This document shows positions 15,756 to 25,506 of a stretch of 64,000 bases of DNA, piece by piece. Within the stretch, counting starts at the first letter, position 1; each line of letters begins with the position of its first letter. The DNA comes from Ancylomarina sp048268005 (GTDB lineage Bacteria; Bacteroidota; Bacteroidia; Bacteroidales; Marinifilaceae): contig JBLWWJ010000001.1 in assembly GCA_048268005.1 (NCBI GenBank), positions 248,001 to 312,000 on the forward strand. Direction: 5' to 3'. The notes beneath the pieces are model-generated. The model did not search any database. It saw only the letters and a list, made by a program, of their open reading frames with translations, and had not been told where the DNA came from. Both the position numbers and the translations under genes were made by a program.

Positions 15756-16436
15756 CTATTGCCATGCTTTATCTTTGTCGTGGTTATTGTGGTTCCATAT
15801 CTCTTCGGGGATTTCATCATCTTCATCCTCCTCCCAGACGATATCGGGTTTTTGAGGTCCTTCATTTCTAAAGGCAAAAGCATAGATAAGCCCTGAGCAT
15901 GCACCAAATAGATGGCCTTCCCAGGAAACATCTTTAAGAACAGGGAAAATACCCCAAAATAATCCCCCGTAAAGGAAAGCGACTGCAAATGAGATGGCGA
16001 TTAGTTTGTAATAATTTCTGAAGAGACCACTAAAAAATAGGAATGAGGCAAATGCATAGACTAAGCCACTTGCACCAATATGCCAGGCTTCACGACCACC
16101 TAACCACAATAAAATATTCGTGGTGAATAAGCAATAAAGAACAATTCGAATAGCTAGCTGCCTATAAAAATAGAAGATTCCCCAGCTCAAGGCAAATATT
16201 GGAACCGTATTGGCCATGAGGTGTTCAAAGTCACTATGTATAAATGGGGAGGTGATGATTCCTGGTAGTCCCTTCGTTTGTAAAGGGAACACACCTAGTT
16301 GGTAGAAGTTAATATCAAGTCCCCACTCAAAGATTTTTAGAAGCCAGGCAATACAAATAAAGGCAACAGGAAAGATGAGAGATTGCTTTGATCGAATCTC
16401 TTGAATCTTTTTGTCATATGGTTCTTTTTTATTCAA
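15756..16436 (-). CDS. Rhomboid family intramembrane serine protease
   Basis: A 226-residue protein with about six TM helices. The catalytic serine lies in GASG (S123) and the catalytic histidine in WEGHLFGACSG (H175). The membrane-entry histidine is in the loop SPFIHSDFEHLMAN, as in active rhomboids. It cleaves TM segments of unknown substrates. The start codon region overlaps the end of ftsE by 8 bp, so the two genes are translationally coupled. The C-terminus is an acidic cytoplasmic tail. Confidence 0.93.
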   Translation of the reverse strand: MNKKEPYDKKIQEIRSKQSLIFPVAFICIAWLLKIFEWGLDINFYQLGVFPLQTKGLPGIITSPFIHSDFEHLMANTVPIFALSWGIFYFYRQLAIRIVLYCLFTTNILLWLGGREAWHIGASGLVYAFASFLFFSGLFRNYYKLIAISFAVAFLYGGLFWGIFPVLKDVSWEGHLFGACSGLIYAFAFRNEGPQKPDIVWEEDEDDEIPEEIWNHNNHDKDKAWQ

Positions 16437-17154
16437 ATGTTTCCGTTTCGGTGAAGTCGATTACAGTGTCAGCTGTATTTTTTGAAATTTCATTCAACTC
16501 ACCATTTTTACATTCGATAACGCGTGCAGGAAATTTAGCTAGTAAATCGTGCTGATGAGTCGCCATAATAATGGTTTTGCCACTTTTGCTAATGTCGTGA
16601 AGTAATCGAACTAAGTCATCCGATGTTTCAGGATCTAAATTTCCGGTTGGTTCATCAGCTAAGATAATGTCAGGAGAGTTTAATAGGGCTCTTGCAATAA
16701 CAATTCGTTGTTGTTCTCCACCAGATAATTCGTGTGGCATTTTATAGCCTTTATTATTCATGTTTACTTTTTCAAGAACTTCTGAAATTCGAGCTTTTAT
16801 GTCCGTTGAATTTTTCCAACCTGTTGCTTTCAATACAAAATGAAGATTGGCTTCAATGTTTCTATCGGTAAGCAGTTGAAAATCCTGAAAGATGATGCCA
16901 ATCTTTCTTCTTAAAAATGGCACTTGCTTGTTCTTTATGATAGAGAGGTAGTAGCCGACAACTTTACCTGATCCTTCTTTTAGAGGCAAGTCAGCATATA
17001 AGGTTTTAAGAAGACTACTTTTTCCACTTCCAACGCGACCAATAAGATAGACGAATTCTCCTTTTTCGATTTTTAAATCGACATCTTTTAGGATGATGTT
17101 ATCAGATTGACGAATAGTAGCATTATTCAGTTTTATGATAGAAGTTTCAGACAT
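16429..17154 (-). CDS. ftsE: FtsE-like ABC transporter ATP-binding protein
   Basis: A 241-residue ATPase with Walker A GRVGSGKSS, Q-loop FQDFQLL, signature LSGGEQQR, Walker B IILADEPTGNLD and the switch His in ATHQHD. FtsE works with the membrane protein FtsX to regulate peptidoglycan hydrolases during division. Family features (IFQDFQLLTDRN, short length) favour FtsE over LolD, but the two are similar. No ftsX is adjacent; instead a rhomboid gene overlaps its 3' end. In Bacteroidota ftsX is often elsewhere, so this is not evidence of decay. Confidence 0.85.
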   Translation of the reverse strand: MSETSIIKLNNATIRQSDNIILKDVDLKIEKGEFVYLIGRVGSGKSSLLKTLYADLPLKEGSGKVVGYYLSIIKNKQVPFLRRKIGIIFQDFQLLTDRNIEANLHFVLKATGWKNSTDIKARISEVLEKVNMNNKGYKMPHELSGGEQQRIVIARALLNSPDIILADEPTGNLDPETSDDLVRLLHDISKSGKTIIMATHQHDLLAKFPARVIECKNGELNEISKNTADTVIDFTETETFE

Positions 17155-17387
17155 AGTTCTTGCTCTAGTTGAGGTGTGTTTAGACTTTAATGGCTTTGTG
17201 AAGCCTCTGTCCTACAAATCTAGAAAATTATTTGGTATGGTCTTTCTTCCCTTTTTCAAAATTCTCCATTTCTGAAAACAATTATTCATAATTGAGCAAT
17301 TTCTGATTTTTTTTGCCGTTCTTAAAGCAAGGATAAGAATTTTCTTAAAACAAGGCTTTTTCTATGAGAGCTGCGATCTGTTTTTTG

Positions 17388-17395
17388 TATCTTTG
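17388..17395 (+). promoter_or_regulatory. Candidate -7 box (TATCTTTG) of the TPR/beta-barrel operon
   Basis: A perfect TAnnTTTG match lies 48 bp before the start codon at 17443. No convincing -33 TTTG is present at the expected distance. Confidence 0.45.
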
Positions 17396-17442
17396 AGCAC
17401 ATTTTTCAAAGCTAATTTCAATCATATATGATAATTGACAAT

Positions 17443-20400
17443 ATGCGCCTTAAATTTCTACTTTCCATCATTTTAATATTCATATTAAGTATTCCATTTA
17501 AAAGCTCCATTGCACAAAAAAATGTTGCAGGTCAGACTTATTCTGACAATTGGAGAAAGGGACATGATCTTTTTAAACGTCAGGATTTTGGAGGGGCCCG
17601 TTTTTGTTTTCAACAGGTACTTGAGAACGAGAATGATTTCTCCGATAGGAAAATTGAAGCTGAATTTTATTTGGCCTACTGTGCTATGGAGCTTTCACGT
17701 CCGGAAGCTGAGAAAAAAATGCTTAACTTTTTAGATAAATATCCAGGAAGCCCATGGGTACATCAGGCGTATTTCCAGTTGGCAAGACAGAAATATAAGC
17801 AAAAGAGATACAAGAAATCGCTGGGTTGGTTAGAGAGAACAGATGCATACCAGATTAATAAAGATCAGGAAGATGAGTTTTTGTTTTTAAAGGCCTATTC
17901 TTATTTCAAAACTGAAAATGCTGAGCAGGCAGGAAAGTATTTTTTCGATCTAATCGATAGGAAGGGAAAGTATCAAATGCCAGCCAATTACTATTATGCG
18001 CATATTGCCTATCAGAAAGGGAATTATCAAACGGCATTAAATGCTTTTGATAAGTTAGGAGATGATGATAGGTACTCATCTTTGATTCCATACTATATTA
18101 CCCAAATATATTATCTGCAGGAAAAATATGAGAAGTTGATTACATATGCTCCTGATTTTCTTAAAAAAGCTGATGTTGATAGAGTGCCTGAGATTGCAAA
18201 GATGGTCGGTTTGGCTTATTATAACCAGAAGAATTACTCGGCTGCCATACTTTATTTGATTCAGGACAAAAAGAATCTGCTAAGAGAAGAGATTTTTGCA
18301 TTGGCATTCTCGTATTATCAAGAAGAAGATTATGAAAACGCAAGTCAGTGGTTTCGCAAGGTGAGAGGAAAGGAAGATGTGATGCAGCAAATTTCAACCT
18401 ACAATTTAGCCGATTGTTATTTGAGAACTGGTGATAAAGAAGCAGCCAAACTTGCTTTCGAAAAAACGTCTAAAATGAGTGCTGATGCAGATATAAAGAA
18501 AAGTGCACTCTTTAACTTTGCAAAAATAACTTACGAACTATCCTATTCTAAGGTGAATGAAACAATAAGCGCCTTTGATGATTATTTGAACCTGTACCCG
18601 GATTCTGATGAGAATGATGAGGCTTACGACTTTTTGGTAAGTGTTTACATGACAACTAAGAATTATAAGTCAGCTCTATTGTCGATGGATAAAATTAAAA
18701 AGAAAGCATCGCGCATAGAGGAAGTGTACCAGCGTGTGGCCTATTTTTATGCATTAGAATTATTTAAAAAAGCACGCTACGAAAAATCCGTTCGATATTT
18801 GAATAAATCGTTAGCTTATAAAATGTACGATAGTGAAATTGCTGCTGATTGTTTATACTGGAAAGCTGAAGCTTATTATAGTACGAATGAATTTATAAGC
18901 GCGATTAAATATTACCAGGAATTTATAAGAACACCAGGTGTTGGTAATTCAAAACACTTTAGTACGGCCTACTATAATCTGGGCTATTGTGAGTTTGAGC
19001 TGGACGCATACTCCAAAGCCATTAAGTGGTTTCGTAAATATGAGCAATTGATGAAAGGAAAATCATCAGATTATTTGACTGATGTACAGAACAGGATAGG
19101 CGATTGTTATTTCTTGGATAGGAACTACGATAAAGCTTCAGAATATTATTCTAAAGCTGCTAAAGCTAGAAATTGGTCTACGGATTATGCTGTATATCAG
19201 AATGCTCTTTCTCTAGGTTTGTCCGGACAATTAAATGAGAAGATTGCTCTTTTGAAAAACTTTTCAGAAGAATTTCCTAAATCGGAATATAGAGATGATG
19301 CTTTGTTTGAGTTGGCTAAGGCTAAAACTAAAAAAGGGAACGAAAATGCGGCTGTATTGATCTATAAGAAATTGATTTCTGATTACCCCAATAGTGAATA
19401 CGCTGCAAAGTCATTATTGCAATTAGGACAATTGAATTATAATAGGAAAGACTATCCTGAAGCCATAAAGAGTTATAAACAAGTTATTTTGAAGTACGCA
19501 GATAGTAGCGAAGCTAAAAGTGCGTTAGTAGGAATGAAGAATGTTTATATTGATATGAACAATGTGCAGGCTTATTTTTCTTTTGCAGAATCATTAGGTA
19601 TGGGGCATGCGGTTGATTTATCAGAGAAGGATTCTTTAACATACTTGTCAGCAGAACGCCTATATATGGATGGTCAGAATGAAAAATCAGTTGATGCTTT
19701 CTCAGATTATCTGAAAGAGTTTCCTCAGGGAATGTTTAGAATAAATGCAGCTTATTACAGAGGGGAAGCCGCCTTTAATCGTGAGGATTATAATGAAGCG
19801 CTATTGGCTTTTGAAATGGTTCTTGAAAATGGGGATAATCTGTTTACAGAAAAAGCTTTATTGGGTGCATCGCAACTCTATTTTAAGCAAAGAGATTTTT
19901 TGAAAGCAAACAACACGTATCAATTGCTTAAGCAAAAGACTAAGCTCGTTGAAAATAAACGAATAGCAGATTGGGGCATGTTTAGATGTTATTATGAGTT
20001 AAAAAAACATGATGATTTGATTGCTCTTTCCAAGGAACTAATGCTTTCTTCAAAATTGAGCACCCCAGAAATGCGAGAGATCTTATATAAGCGAGCTAAG
20101 ACTTATTTAATATTAAATCATGATGATCTAGCTAAAAAAGATTTACAAGCTTTGGCAAAAGAAGTTCAAACTTCTGAAGGAGCCGAGTCCAGATTTTTAT
20201 TGGCGAACCTCCTTTATAGAAATAAAAACAATGTTGAAGCCGAAAAAAGAGTTAATGAATTTATTGAGATGAACTCTCCGCATCATTTCTGGTTAGGTAA
20301 AAGTTTTATTTTGCTTTCGGATCTTTTTATGGAAAAGAAAGATCTGTTCCAGGCACGTTATACCTTACAAAGCGTGATTGATAATTATTCGGTTAAGGAT

Positions 20401-20628
20401 GATGGTATTATTGAGGCTGCAAAGTTAAAGTTGGAGACTATAATAGAAGCTGAGAAGGTAAAGGAATCGAGTTTGAAACAAGTTCCGGTGAAGACAGCGA
20501 AGGAGGTCGTAAATAAAAAATCAATTAGTAAGGGAAATAAGAATTTGCAAAAGGCTAAGAAAGATTCTTTATCAGTAAGTGATGCGAAATCAATGCTAAA
20601 TGAGATGGTTGGCGAGCTTGACGACTAA
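17443..20628 (+). CDS. Large exported TPR-repeat protein
   Basis: A protein of about 1060 residues with a signal peptide (RLKFLLSIILIFILSI, cleavage near SIAQ) and many 34-residue tetratricopeptide repeats along its length, such as YYNLGYCEFELDAYSKAIKWF and SLLQLGQLNYNRKDYPEAI. The C-terminus is a charged, lysine-rich tail without an anchor. TPR superhelices bind other proteins, so a periplasmic or outer-membrane-associated scaffold is plausible. It lies 42 bp upstream of an outer-membrane beta-barrel gene on the same strand, and the two probably function together. I chose the ATG at 17443 because it gives a compact signal peptide; the ATG at 17428 is the alternative. The family is common in Bacteroidota but I know of no assigned function. 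Confidence 0.88.
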   Translation: MRLKFLLSIILIFILSIPFKSSIAQKNVAGQTYSDNWRKGHDLFKRQDFGGARFCFQQVLENENDFSDRKIEAEFYLAYCAMELSRPEAEKKMLNFLDKYPGSPWVHQAYFQLARQKYKQKRYKKSLGWLERTDAYQINKDQEDEFLFLKAYSYFKTENAEQAGKYFFDLIDRKGKYQMPANYYYAHIAYQKGNYQTALNAFDKLGDDDRYSSLIPYYITQIYYLQEKYEKLITYAPDFLKKADVDRVPEIAKMVGLAYYNQKNYSAAILYLIQDKKNLLREEIFALAFSYYQEEDYENASQWFRKVRGKEDVMQQISTYNLADCYLRTGDKEAAKLAFEKTSKMSADADIKKSALFNFAKITYELSYSKVNETISAFDDYLNLYPDSDENDEAYDFLVSVYMTTKNYKSALLSMDKIKKKASRIEEVYQRVAYFYALELFKKARYEKSVRYLNKSLAYKMYDSEIAADCLYWKAEAYYSTNEFISAIKYYQEFIRTPGVGNSKHFSTAYYNLGYCEFELDAYSKAIKWFRKYEQLMKGKSSDYLTDVQNRIGDCYFLDRNYDKASEYYSKAAKARNWSTDYAVYQNALSLGLSGQLNEKIALLKNFSEEFPKSEYRDDALFELAKAKTKKGNENAAVLIYKKLISDYPNSEYAAKSLLQLGQLNYNRKDYPEAIKSYKQVILKYADSSEAKSALVGMKNVYIDMNNVQAYFSFAESLGMGHAVDLSEKDSLTYLSAERLYMDGQNEKSVDAFSDYLKEFPQGMFRINAAYYRGEAAFNREDYNEALLAFEMVLENGDNLFTEKALLGASQLYFKQRDFLKANNTYQLLKQKTKLVENKRIADWGMFRCYYELKKHDDLIALSKELMLSSKLSTPEMREILYKRAKTYLILNHDDLAKKDLQALAKEVQTSEGAESRFLLANLLYRNKNNVEAEKRVNEFIEMNSPHHFWLGKSFILLSDLFMEKKDLFQARYTLQSVIDNYSVKDDGIIEAAKLKLETIIEAEKVKESSLKQVPVKTAKEVVNKKSISKGNKNLQKAKKDSLSVSDAKSMLNEMVGELDD

Positions 20629-20670
20629 ATCCTTATTTAATATTATATCAGAAAAAGAAAATTACAATAT

Positions 20671-22380
20671 ATGAGAATAAAATCAATTTTATTAACAGGT
20701 GCATTGGCTGTAATGTGTTTGTTAGGACATGCTCAGGAACAAAGAGATTTAGATAAAGAAGTTAAGGTAAGGACTAACTTTAAACCTAAAATTAAGAAGG
20801 CCAAACGAATTGGGAAAATGCCTAATGTTGTTGATACGGTTACTTCTAATCAGCAATTTGATTATTCAATCAGATCTAAGTCATTGGATGTGAGTTTTAA
20901 ACCCGTATCGATTAAAGCAGCTAAAATGAGCAGTACTCGTTTTAAAAAGGTACAGGGGCATTCTTTTGACCTGGCTGCAGGCAATTATGCTAGTTTGTTT
21001 GCGGACTATCGTTATAATAATCTTCAATCAAAAAAGACAGATTTTGGTGTTCATCTACAACATTATTCAAGCAATGGGAAATTGGAATTGGAGAATGGAA
21101 GCAAGGTGAAGCCTGATTGGAAGGAATTCTTGTCAGAAGTCTATGGGAATCATTATTTAAATGATGCCAAATTGAGTTCTCGTGTTTTTTTCAAGCATAA
21201 AGCTTTTAATTTTTATGGGTCTCCATTAAATGTTGTAACGGGAAAAGAAAATATTTTCAATTACAATAATCAAAGATTTAACCATTTGGGACTAAATACA
21301 ACTTATGAAACCTTGAAAAAGAATGCTAAGGATCTAAATTATAAGCTTGGTGTTCAATTTGAATATTTCAATGATAAGTATAATGTGAGTGAAGTGGATT
21401 TAGGTGTGAATGGGAGTGCTGAATTAAAGGCAGGAGACGGTTTATGGACTTTAGAAAGTGCATTGAATTTTATTCAAAGCAATAATTTGGTGTACTGGAA
21501 TTCGGGTTTGAAGGATCACGATGTGCGATCTTCATTATGGACAATAAACCCATCATATCATATTAGTTTGAGTGGATTCAAAATGAAGCTCGGTGTAAAA
21601 GCTCAAACGGTATTAGGGAATGATTCTGATTTTAAGCTTTATCCTGATGTTAAATTCAATTTGGTTTTGGCTGATAAAATTCTGGATGTGTTTGCTGGTT
21701 TAGATGGTCATTTAGATTTGAATACAATTCGATCAATTTCAGAAGTGAATCCTTTTATACATTCAGGCTTGGATGTTGAAAGCACGAGTTTAAATTATAG
21801 GGTTTATGGTGGTTTCAAAAGTCGAATTTCATCAAAGTCCACCGCCTTATTGTCAGTTGAGTATGCAAATATTGATAATCAATACTTTTTCTCAATGGCG
21901 AATGCTGCTGTTTCACCACAAGGAGAATTACCAGGACAAACGCACTATTCGAACAAATATGCCGTTGTTTATAATGATTTGGCCAAGTTAAGTTTTACTG
22001 GAGAAGTCGATTTGCAGCTAAATAAGGAACTTAAGCTGTATGCACTGGCAAAATATACACATTACTCATTGGATGGCATAGAAGAGCCTTGGCATATGCC
22101 AAATTTCGAAATGGAGACCAGAGCAACTTACCAGTTTACCAATCAATGGTTGTTTAATGCGCGTTTGATATTTGTTGGAGAGAGAGAGGTAATGACGAAT
22201 GGAAATAGCGCTCAGCTTGATGCACTAGCTGATTTTGGTTTAGGGGCTGAATATAAATGGAATGATATTTTATCGCTTTATGCTAATGTGAATAATATAT
22301 TTAATGCAGAAACTTACCTTTGGCATGGCTACCCAAGTCAGGGTATTAACGGTATGGTTGGCTTAAGATTGGTGTTTTAA
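20671..22380 (+). CDS. Outer-membrane beta-barrel protein (TonB-dependent-receptor-like, no plug)
   Basis: 569 residues with a signal peptide (cleavage near GHAQ). After a basic ~80-residue N-terminal segment the sequence is a series of alternating beta strands rich in aromatic residues. It ends in a strand with a terminal Phe (MVGLRLVF), the signal for insertion by the BAM machinery. Its C-terminal half resembles the barrel of TonB-dependent receptors (LSLYANVNNIFNAETYLWHGYP). The TonB box, carboxypeptidase-D-like domain and plug motifs are missing, so TonB-driven uptake is unlikely. It is co-oriented and closely spaced with the TPR gene, which suggests an envelope complex (inference). Confidence 0.85.
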   Translation: MRIKSILLTGALAVMCLLGHAQEQRDLDKEVKVRTNFKPKIKKAKRIGKMPNVVDTVTSNQQFDYSIRSKSLDVSFKPVSIKAAKMSSTRFKKVQGHSFDLAAGNYASLFADYRYNNLQSKKTDFGVHLQHYSSNGKLELENGSKVKPDWKEFLSEVYGNHYLNDAKLSSRVFFKHKAFNFYGSPLNVVTGKENIFNYNNQRFNHLGLNTTYETLKKNAKDLNYKLGVQFEYFNDKYNVSEVDLGVNGSAELKAGDGLWTLESALNFIQSNNLVYWNSGLKDHDVRSSLWTINPSYHISLSGFKMKLGVKAQTVLGNDSDFKLYPDVKFNLVLADKILDVFAGLDGHLDLNTIRSISEVNPFIHSGLDVESTSLNYRVYGGFKSRISSKSTALLSVEYANIDNQYFFSMANAAVSPQGELPGQTHYSNKYAVVYNDLAKLSFTGEVDLQLNKELKLYALAKYTHYSLDGIEEPWHMPNFEMETRATYQFTNQWLFNARLIFVGEREVMTNGNSAQLDALADFGLGAEYKWNDILSLYANVNNIFNAETYLWHGYPSQGINGMVGLRLVF

Positions 22381-22442
22381 ATCTAATGTTCTGTATGGTT
22401 TTTTAGTACGGGTTAAACATTAGATAATTGAATTATAAGAGT

Positions 22443-22496
22443 TAGGGTTTGAGTTAATATTCTCTGTTGAGATTTAAACTTGAGCCCTTTTTTTAT
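22443..22496 (+). terminator. Terminator of the TPR/beta-barrel operon
   Basis: GGGTTTGAGTT pairs over 11 bp (with G-U pairs) with AACTTGAGCCC across a ~21-base loop, and seven T residues follow. Confidence 0.75.
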
Positions 22497-22796
22497 GCCA
22501 AATAAATCATTTGTAAAAAACTCTGTTTTTACTTGCTTTTTTATTACAATAAGGTGAGCAAAATTCATCATTTTTATTATCTTTGTTTATCTCAATAGAA
22601 TTTAATTTGGTTTGTCGTAATGTGTTGATTGATAGAAAATTTGATCGTTTTTGGTTTGAGTAATCAACTTCATTATGACCTAATCATATTTGAGATTAAA
22701 CTCCGAATGTTTAGAATCTGTAATTGAGATTCTTTTTTTTTGAAAAAGAGTGTTCTTTTTCAGACTTCTTTCAAAATAATACTAAAGATCTGATAA
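22497..22796. other. Upstream region of gyrB
   Basis: About 300 AT-rich bases without a reading frame. A TATCTTTG -7-like box at 22578-22585 is the best promoter candidate for gyrB, implying a ~200-base leader, but no -33 box matches. I see no other structure. Confidence 0.35.
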
Positions 22797-24758
22797 ATGA
22801 GTGATTTAGAAAATGTGAATAAAGAAAATGCCAACTATTCAGCGAATAGTATTCAGGTGTTAGAAGGCTTGGAGGCGGTTCGTAAGCGTCCTTCTATGTA
22901 TATTGGTGATGTAAATGTAAAAGGTTTGCACCACTTGGTTTACGAGGTTGTAGACAACTCTATAGACGAGGCTCTAGCCGGACATTGTAATAATATTGAA
23001 GTTTTCATTAATGAAGACAACTCTATTACGGTTAAAGATGATGGTAGAGGTATTCCTACTGAATTGCATGAGAAAGAGAATAAGTCAGCCCTAGAGGTTG
23101 TTATGACAGTTTTGCACGCCGGTGGTAAGTTCGATAAAGATTCCTACAAGGTTTCTGGTGGTTTGCATGGTGTAGGTGTGTCTTGTGTGAATGCGCTTTC
23201 AACCTTGTTACAAGCAGAAGTTCATCGTGAAGGAAAAATATTTTTGCAAGAATACTCGCAAGGGAAACCTCTTGCAGATGTAAAAGTTATTGGAGAAACC
23301 AATGTCACTGGAACAAATATTACCTTTGTGCCGGATGCTTCAATTTTCTTGACAACTGAATATAAGTATGATATCTTAGCCGCTCGTTTGCGCGAATTGG
23401 CTTTCCTTAATAAAGGCATAAAGCTGATCCTTACAGATAAGCGAGATGTTCAGGAAGATGGTTCTTTTAAATCGGAGGTTTTTTACTCTGAAGAAGGACT
23501 AAAGGAATTTGTTCAGTATCTTGATATGACTCGTGAGCGTCTTATTGAAGATACAGTTCATGTTTCTATTGAAAATAATGAAGTACCTGTAGAAATTGCT
23601 CTTCAGTATAACACATCTTTTTCTGAGAATATTCATTCCTATGTGAATAATATTAACACGATTGAAGGTGGAACTCACTTAACAGGTTTCCGTCGTGGTT
23701 TAACCAGAACCTTAAAATCTTTTGCTGATAAATCAGGTATGTTATCTAAGCTTAAGTTTGATATTTCAGGTGATGACTTCCGTGAAGGGCTTACAGCAGT
23801 GGTATCTGTAAAAGTTGCCGAGCCTCAGTTCGAAGGTCAGACCAAGACAAAATTAGGTAACTCAGAGGTTAGTATTGCTGTTGATAAGGCCGTAAGTGCT
23901 TTATTGACCAATTATCTTGAGGAACACCCAAAGGATGCTAAAACCATCGTTCAGAAAGTTATTATGGCTGCTACTGCTCGTCATGCAGCTCGTAAGGCAC
24001 GTGAACTTGTTCAACGTAAAACAGTTTTAGGTGGTTCTGGTCTTCCAGGAAAACTTTCTGACTGTTCTGATAAAGATCCTGCTAACTGTGAAGTATTTCT
24101 AGTCGAGGGAGATTCGGCGGGTGGAACTGCCAAGCAAGGTCGAGATAGAAAATTCCAGGCTATTCTGCCACTTAAGGGTAAGATCTTAAATGTGGAGAAA
24201 GCAATGCAGCACAAGGTTTTCGAAAGTGATGAGATCAAGAATATTTTTACAGCTCTTGGTGTTACAATTGGTACCGAAGAAGACAGTAAGGCGGCTAATG
24301 TTGAAAAGTTAAGATATCACAAGATTGTAATCATGTGTGATGCCGACGTCGACGGTAGTCATATTGCGACTTTGATTATGACTTTCTTTTTTCGTTATAT
24401 GAAATCATTGATTGAGAATGGTTACTTGTATATTGCAACGCCTCCTTTGTATTTAGTTAAGAAGGGTAAGAATCAGCAATACTGTTGGAACGAAGATCAG
24501 CGTTTAAGATTGATTGAAGAATGGGGTGGAGGAAAAGAATCTTCTATGCATATTCAGCGTTATAAAGGTCTTGGAGAGATGAGTGCTGAGCAGTTATGGG
24601 AAACAACAATGAATCCAGAGGTAAGAACTTTACGTCAGGTAACTATTGAAAATGCTGCAGAAACAGATCGTGTATTCTCTATGTTAATGGGTGATGAGGT
24701 TCCACCTCGTCGTGAGTTTATCGAAGAGAACGCCACTTACGCCAATATTGATGCTTAA
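22797..24758 (+). CDS. gyrB: DNA gyrase subunit B
   Basis: GyrB is the ATPase half of gyrase, which introduces negative supercoils. The 653-residue protein has the GHKL ATPase domain (RKRPSMYIGD, VVDNSIDEALAGH, VKDDGRGIP, GGLHGVG), the transducer, and the TOPRIM domain (EGDSAGGTAKQGRDR, MCDADVDGSHI) ending in the QRYKGLGEM tail. Length matches Bacteroidota GyrB without the insert seen in enterics. It is followed by a strong terminator and appears monocistronic. Confidence 0.98.
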   Translation: MSDLENVNKENANYSANSIQVLEGLEAVRKRPSMYIGDVNVKGLHHLVYEVVDNSIDEALAGHCNNIEVFINEDNSITVKDDGRGIPTELHEKENKSALEVVMTVLHAGGKFDKDSYKVSGGLHGVGVSCVNALSTLLQAEVHREGKIFLQEYSQGKPLADVKVIGETNVTGTNITFVPDASIFLTTEYKYDILAARLRELAFLNKGIKLILTDKRDVQEDGSFKSEVFYSEEGLKEFVQYLDMTRERLIEDTVHVSIENNEVPVEIALQYNTSFSENIHSYVNNINTIEGGTHLTGFRRGLTRTLKSFADKSGMLSKLKFDISGDDFREGLTAVVSVKVAEPQFEGQTKTKLGNSEVSIAVDKAVSALLTNYLEEHPKDAKTIVQKVIMAATARHAARKARELVQRKTVLGGSGLPGKLSDCSDKDPANCEVFLVEGDSAGGTAKQGRDRKFQAILPLKGKILNVEKAMQHKVFESDEIKNIFTALGVTIGTEEDSKAANVEKLRYHKIVIMCDADVDGSHIATLIMTFFFRYMKSLIENGYLYIATPPLYLVKKGKNQQYCWNEDQRLRLIEEWGGGKESSMHIQRYKGLGEMSAEQLWETTMNPEVRTLRQVTIENAAETDRVFSMLMGDEVPPRREFIEENATYANIDA

Positions 24759-24806
24759 TTAAAGTGTCTTAGAATTAATGAATTCTATTTGAATTTCTAT
24801 ATAATG

Positions 24807-24838
24807 GCCCTTGTGATTTGTTCACAAGGGCTTTTTGT
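24807..24838 (+). terminator. Terminator of gyrB
   Basis: A perfect 10-bp stem (24807-24816 with 24822-24831) is followed by TTTTTG. It covers the alternative TTG start of the next gene, which supports the downstream ATG at 24856. Confidence 0.88.
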
Positions 24839-24855
24839 TTAAAGAAAAAACGATT

Positions 24856-25428
24856 ATGGATAAAAATATATGTGTATTTTGCTCGTCGAGTGATCATCTG
24901 CCAGATAAATATTATAAGGCGGCCAAAGAACTTGGCAAGGCAATTGGCTCCTCAGGGAATCATATTGTATATGGAGGAACTAATGTTGGATTGATGCATG
25001 CATCAGCTTTAGCAACTAAAAATTCAGGCGGTAAAGTGATTGGTGTCATTCCTGAGTTAATTCAATCCAAAGGCATCGCTTCTGATTATGCAGATGAACT
25101 TATCGTAACCACTGATATGAAAGAGCGAAAAGAAGTTATTCGTGAAAAATCGGATGCTTTTATTGCTCTGCCAGGTAGTTTTGGAACCCTTGAAGAAATT
25201 ATGGAAGTGATTACGTTAAAGCAATTGGGGTATCACTCTAAGGCCATTGTATTTGTTGATGTCGATGGTTTTTACTCCGCTCTTAAGGGACAGTTTGAGA
25301 TGCAATATCAAGAGAAATTTGCCAATGAATCTTTCCGACAGATGTATGTTTTTGTAGATAAAGCAGAAGATGCATTAGATTATATCAACAATTATACGGT
25401 GGTAGATCAGGTCGCTAAGTGGGATTAG
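24856..25428 (+). CDS. LOG-family protein (cytokinin riboside 5'-monophosphate phosphoribohydrolase fold)
   Basis: A 190-residue Rossmann-fold protein of the TIGR00730 family. It begins with the family's NICVFCSSSDHLPD, has VYGGTNVGLMHA, MKERKE, and the signature PGSFGTLEEIMEVITLKQLG (PGGxGTxxE type, with Ser in place of the second Gly). Relatives hydrolyse nucleoside 5'-monophosphates at the N-glycosidic bond; the bacterial role is usually nucleotide salvage or clean-up. The start is set at the ATG at 24856 because the 7-codon TTG extension lies inside the gyrB terminator. Confidence 0.9.
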   Translation: MDKNICVFCSSSDHLPDKYYKAAKELGKAIGSSGNHIVYGGTNVGLMHASALATKNSGGKVIGVIPELIQSKGIASDYADELIVTTDMKERKEVIREKSDAFIALPGSFGTLEEIMEVITLKQLGYHSKAIVFVDVDGFYSALKGQFEMQYQEKFANESFRQMYVFVDKAEDALDYINNYTVVDQVAKWD

Positions 25429-25453
25429 AATTTCAAGAGCCATCTATATAAAC

Positions 25454-25493
25454 CAGCCTTCAATTTCTGATGAAATGAAGGCTGAATTTTTTT
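25454..25493 (+). terminator. Bidirectional terminator between the LOG gene and dapF
   Basis: CAGCCTTCA pairs with TGAAGGCTG, extended by TTTC/GAAA with one bulge (25454-25484). A T-run follows on the plus strand. The flanking genes converge. Confidence 0.8.
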
Positions 25494-25506
25494 AGTGATA
25501 TTTTCA

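Noticed and set aside
24835..24855. TTG start giving seven more residues to the LOG protein
   Set aside because: It overlaps the T-run of the gyrB terminator, and homologues begin at the ATG at 24856.
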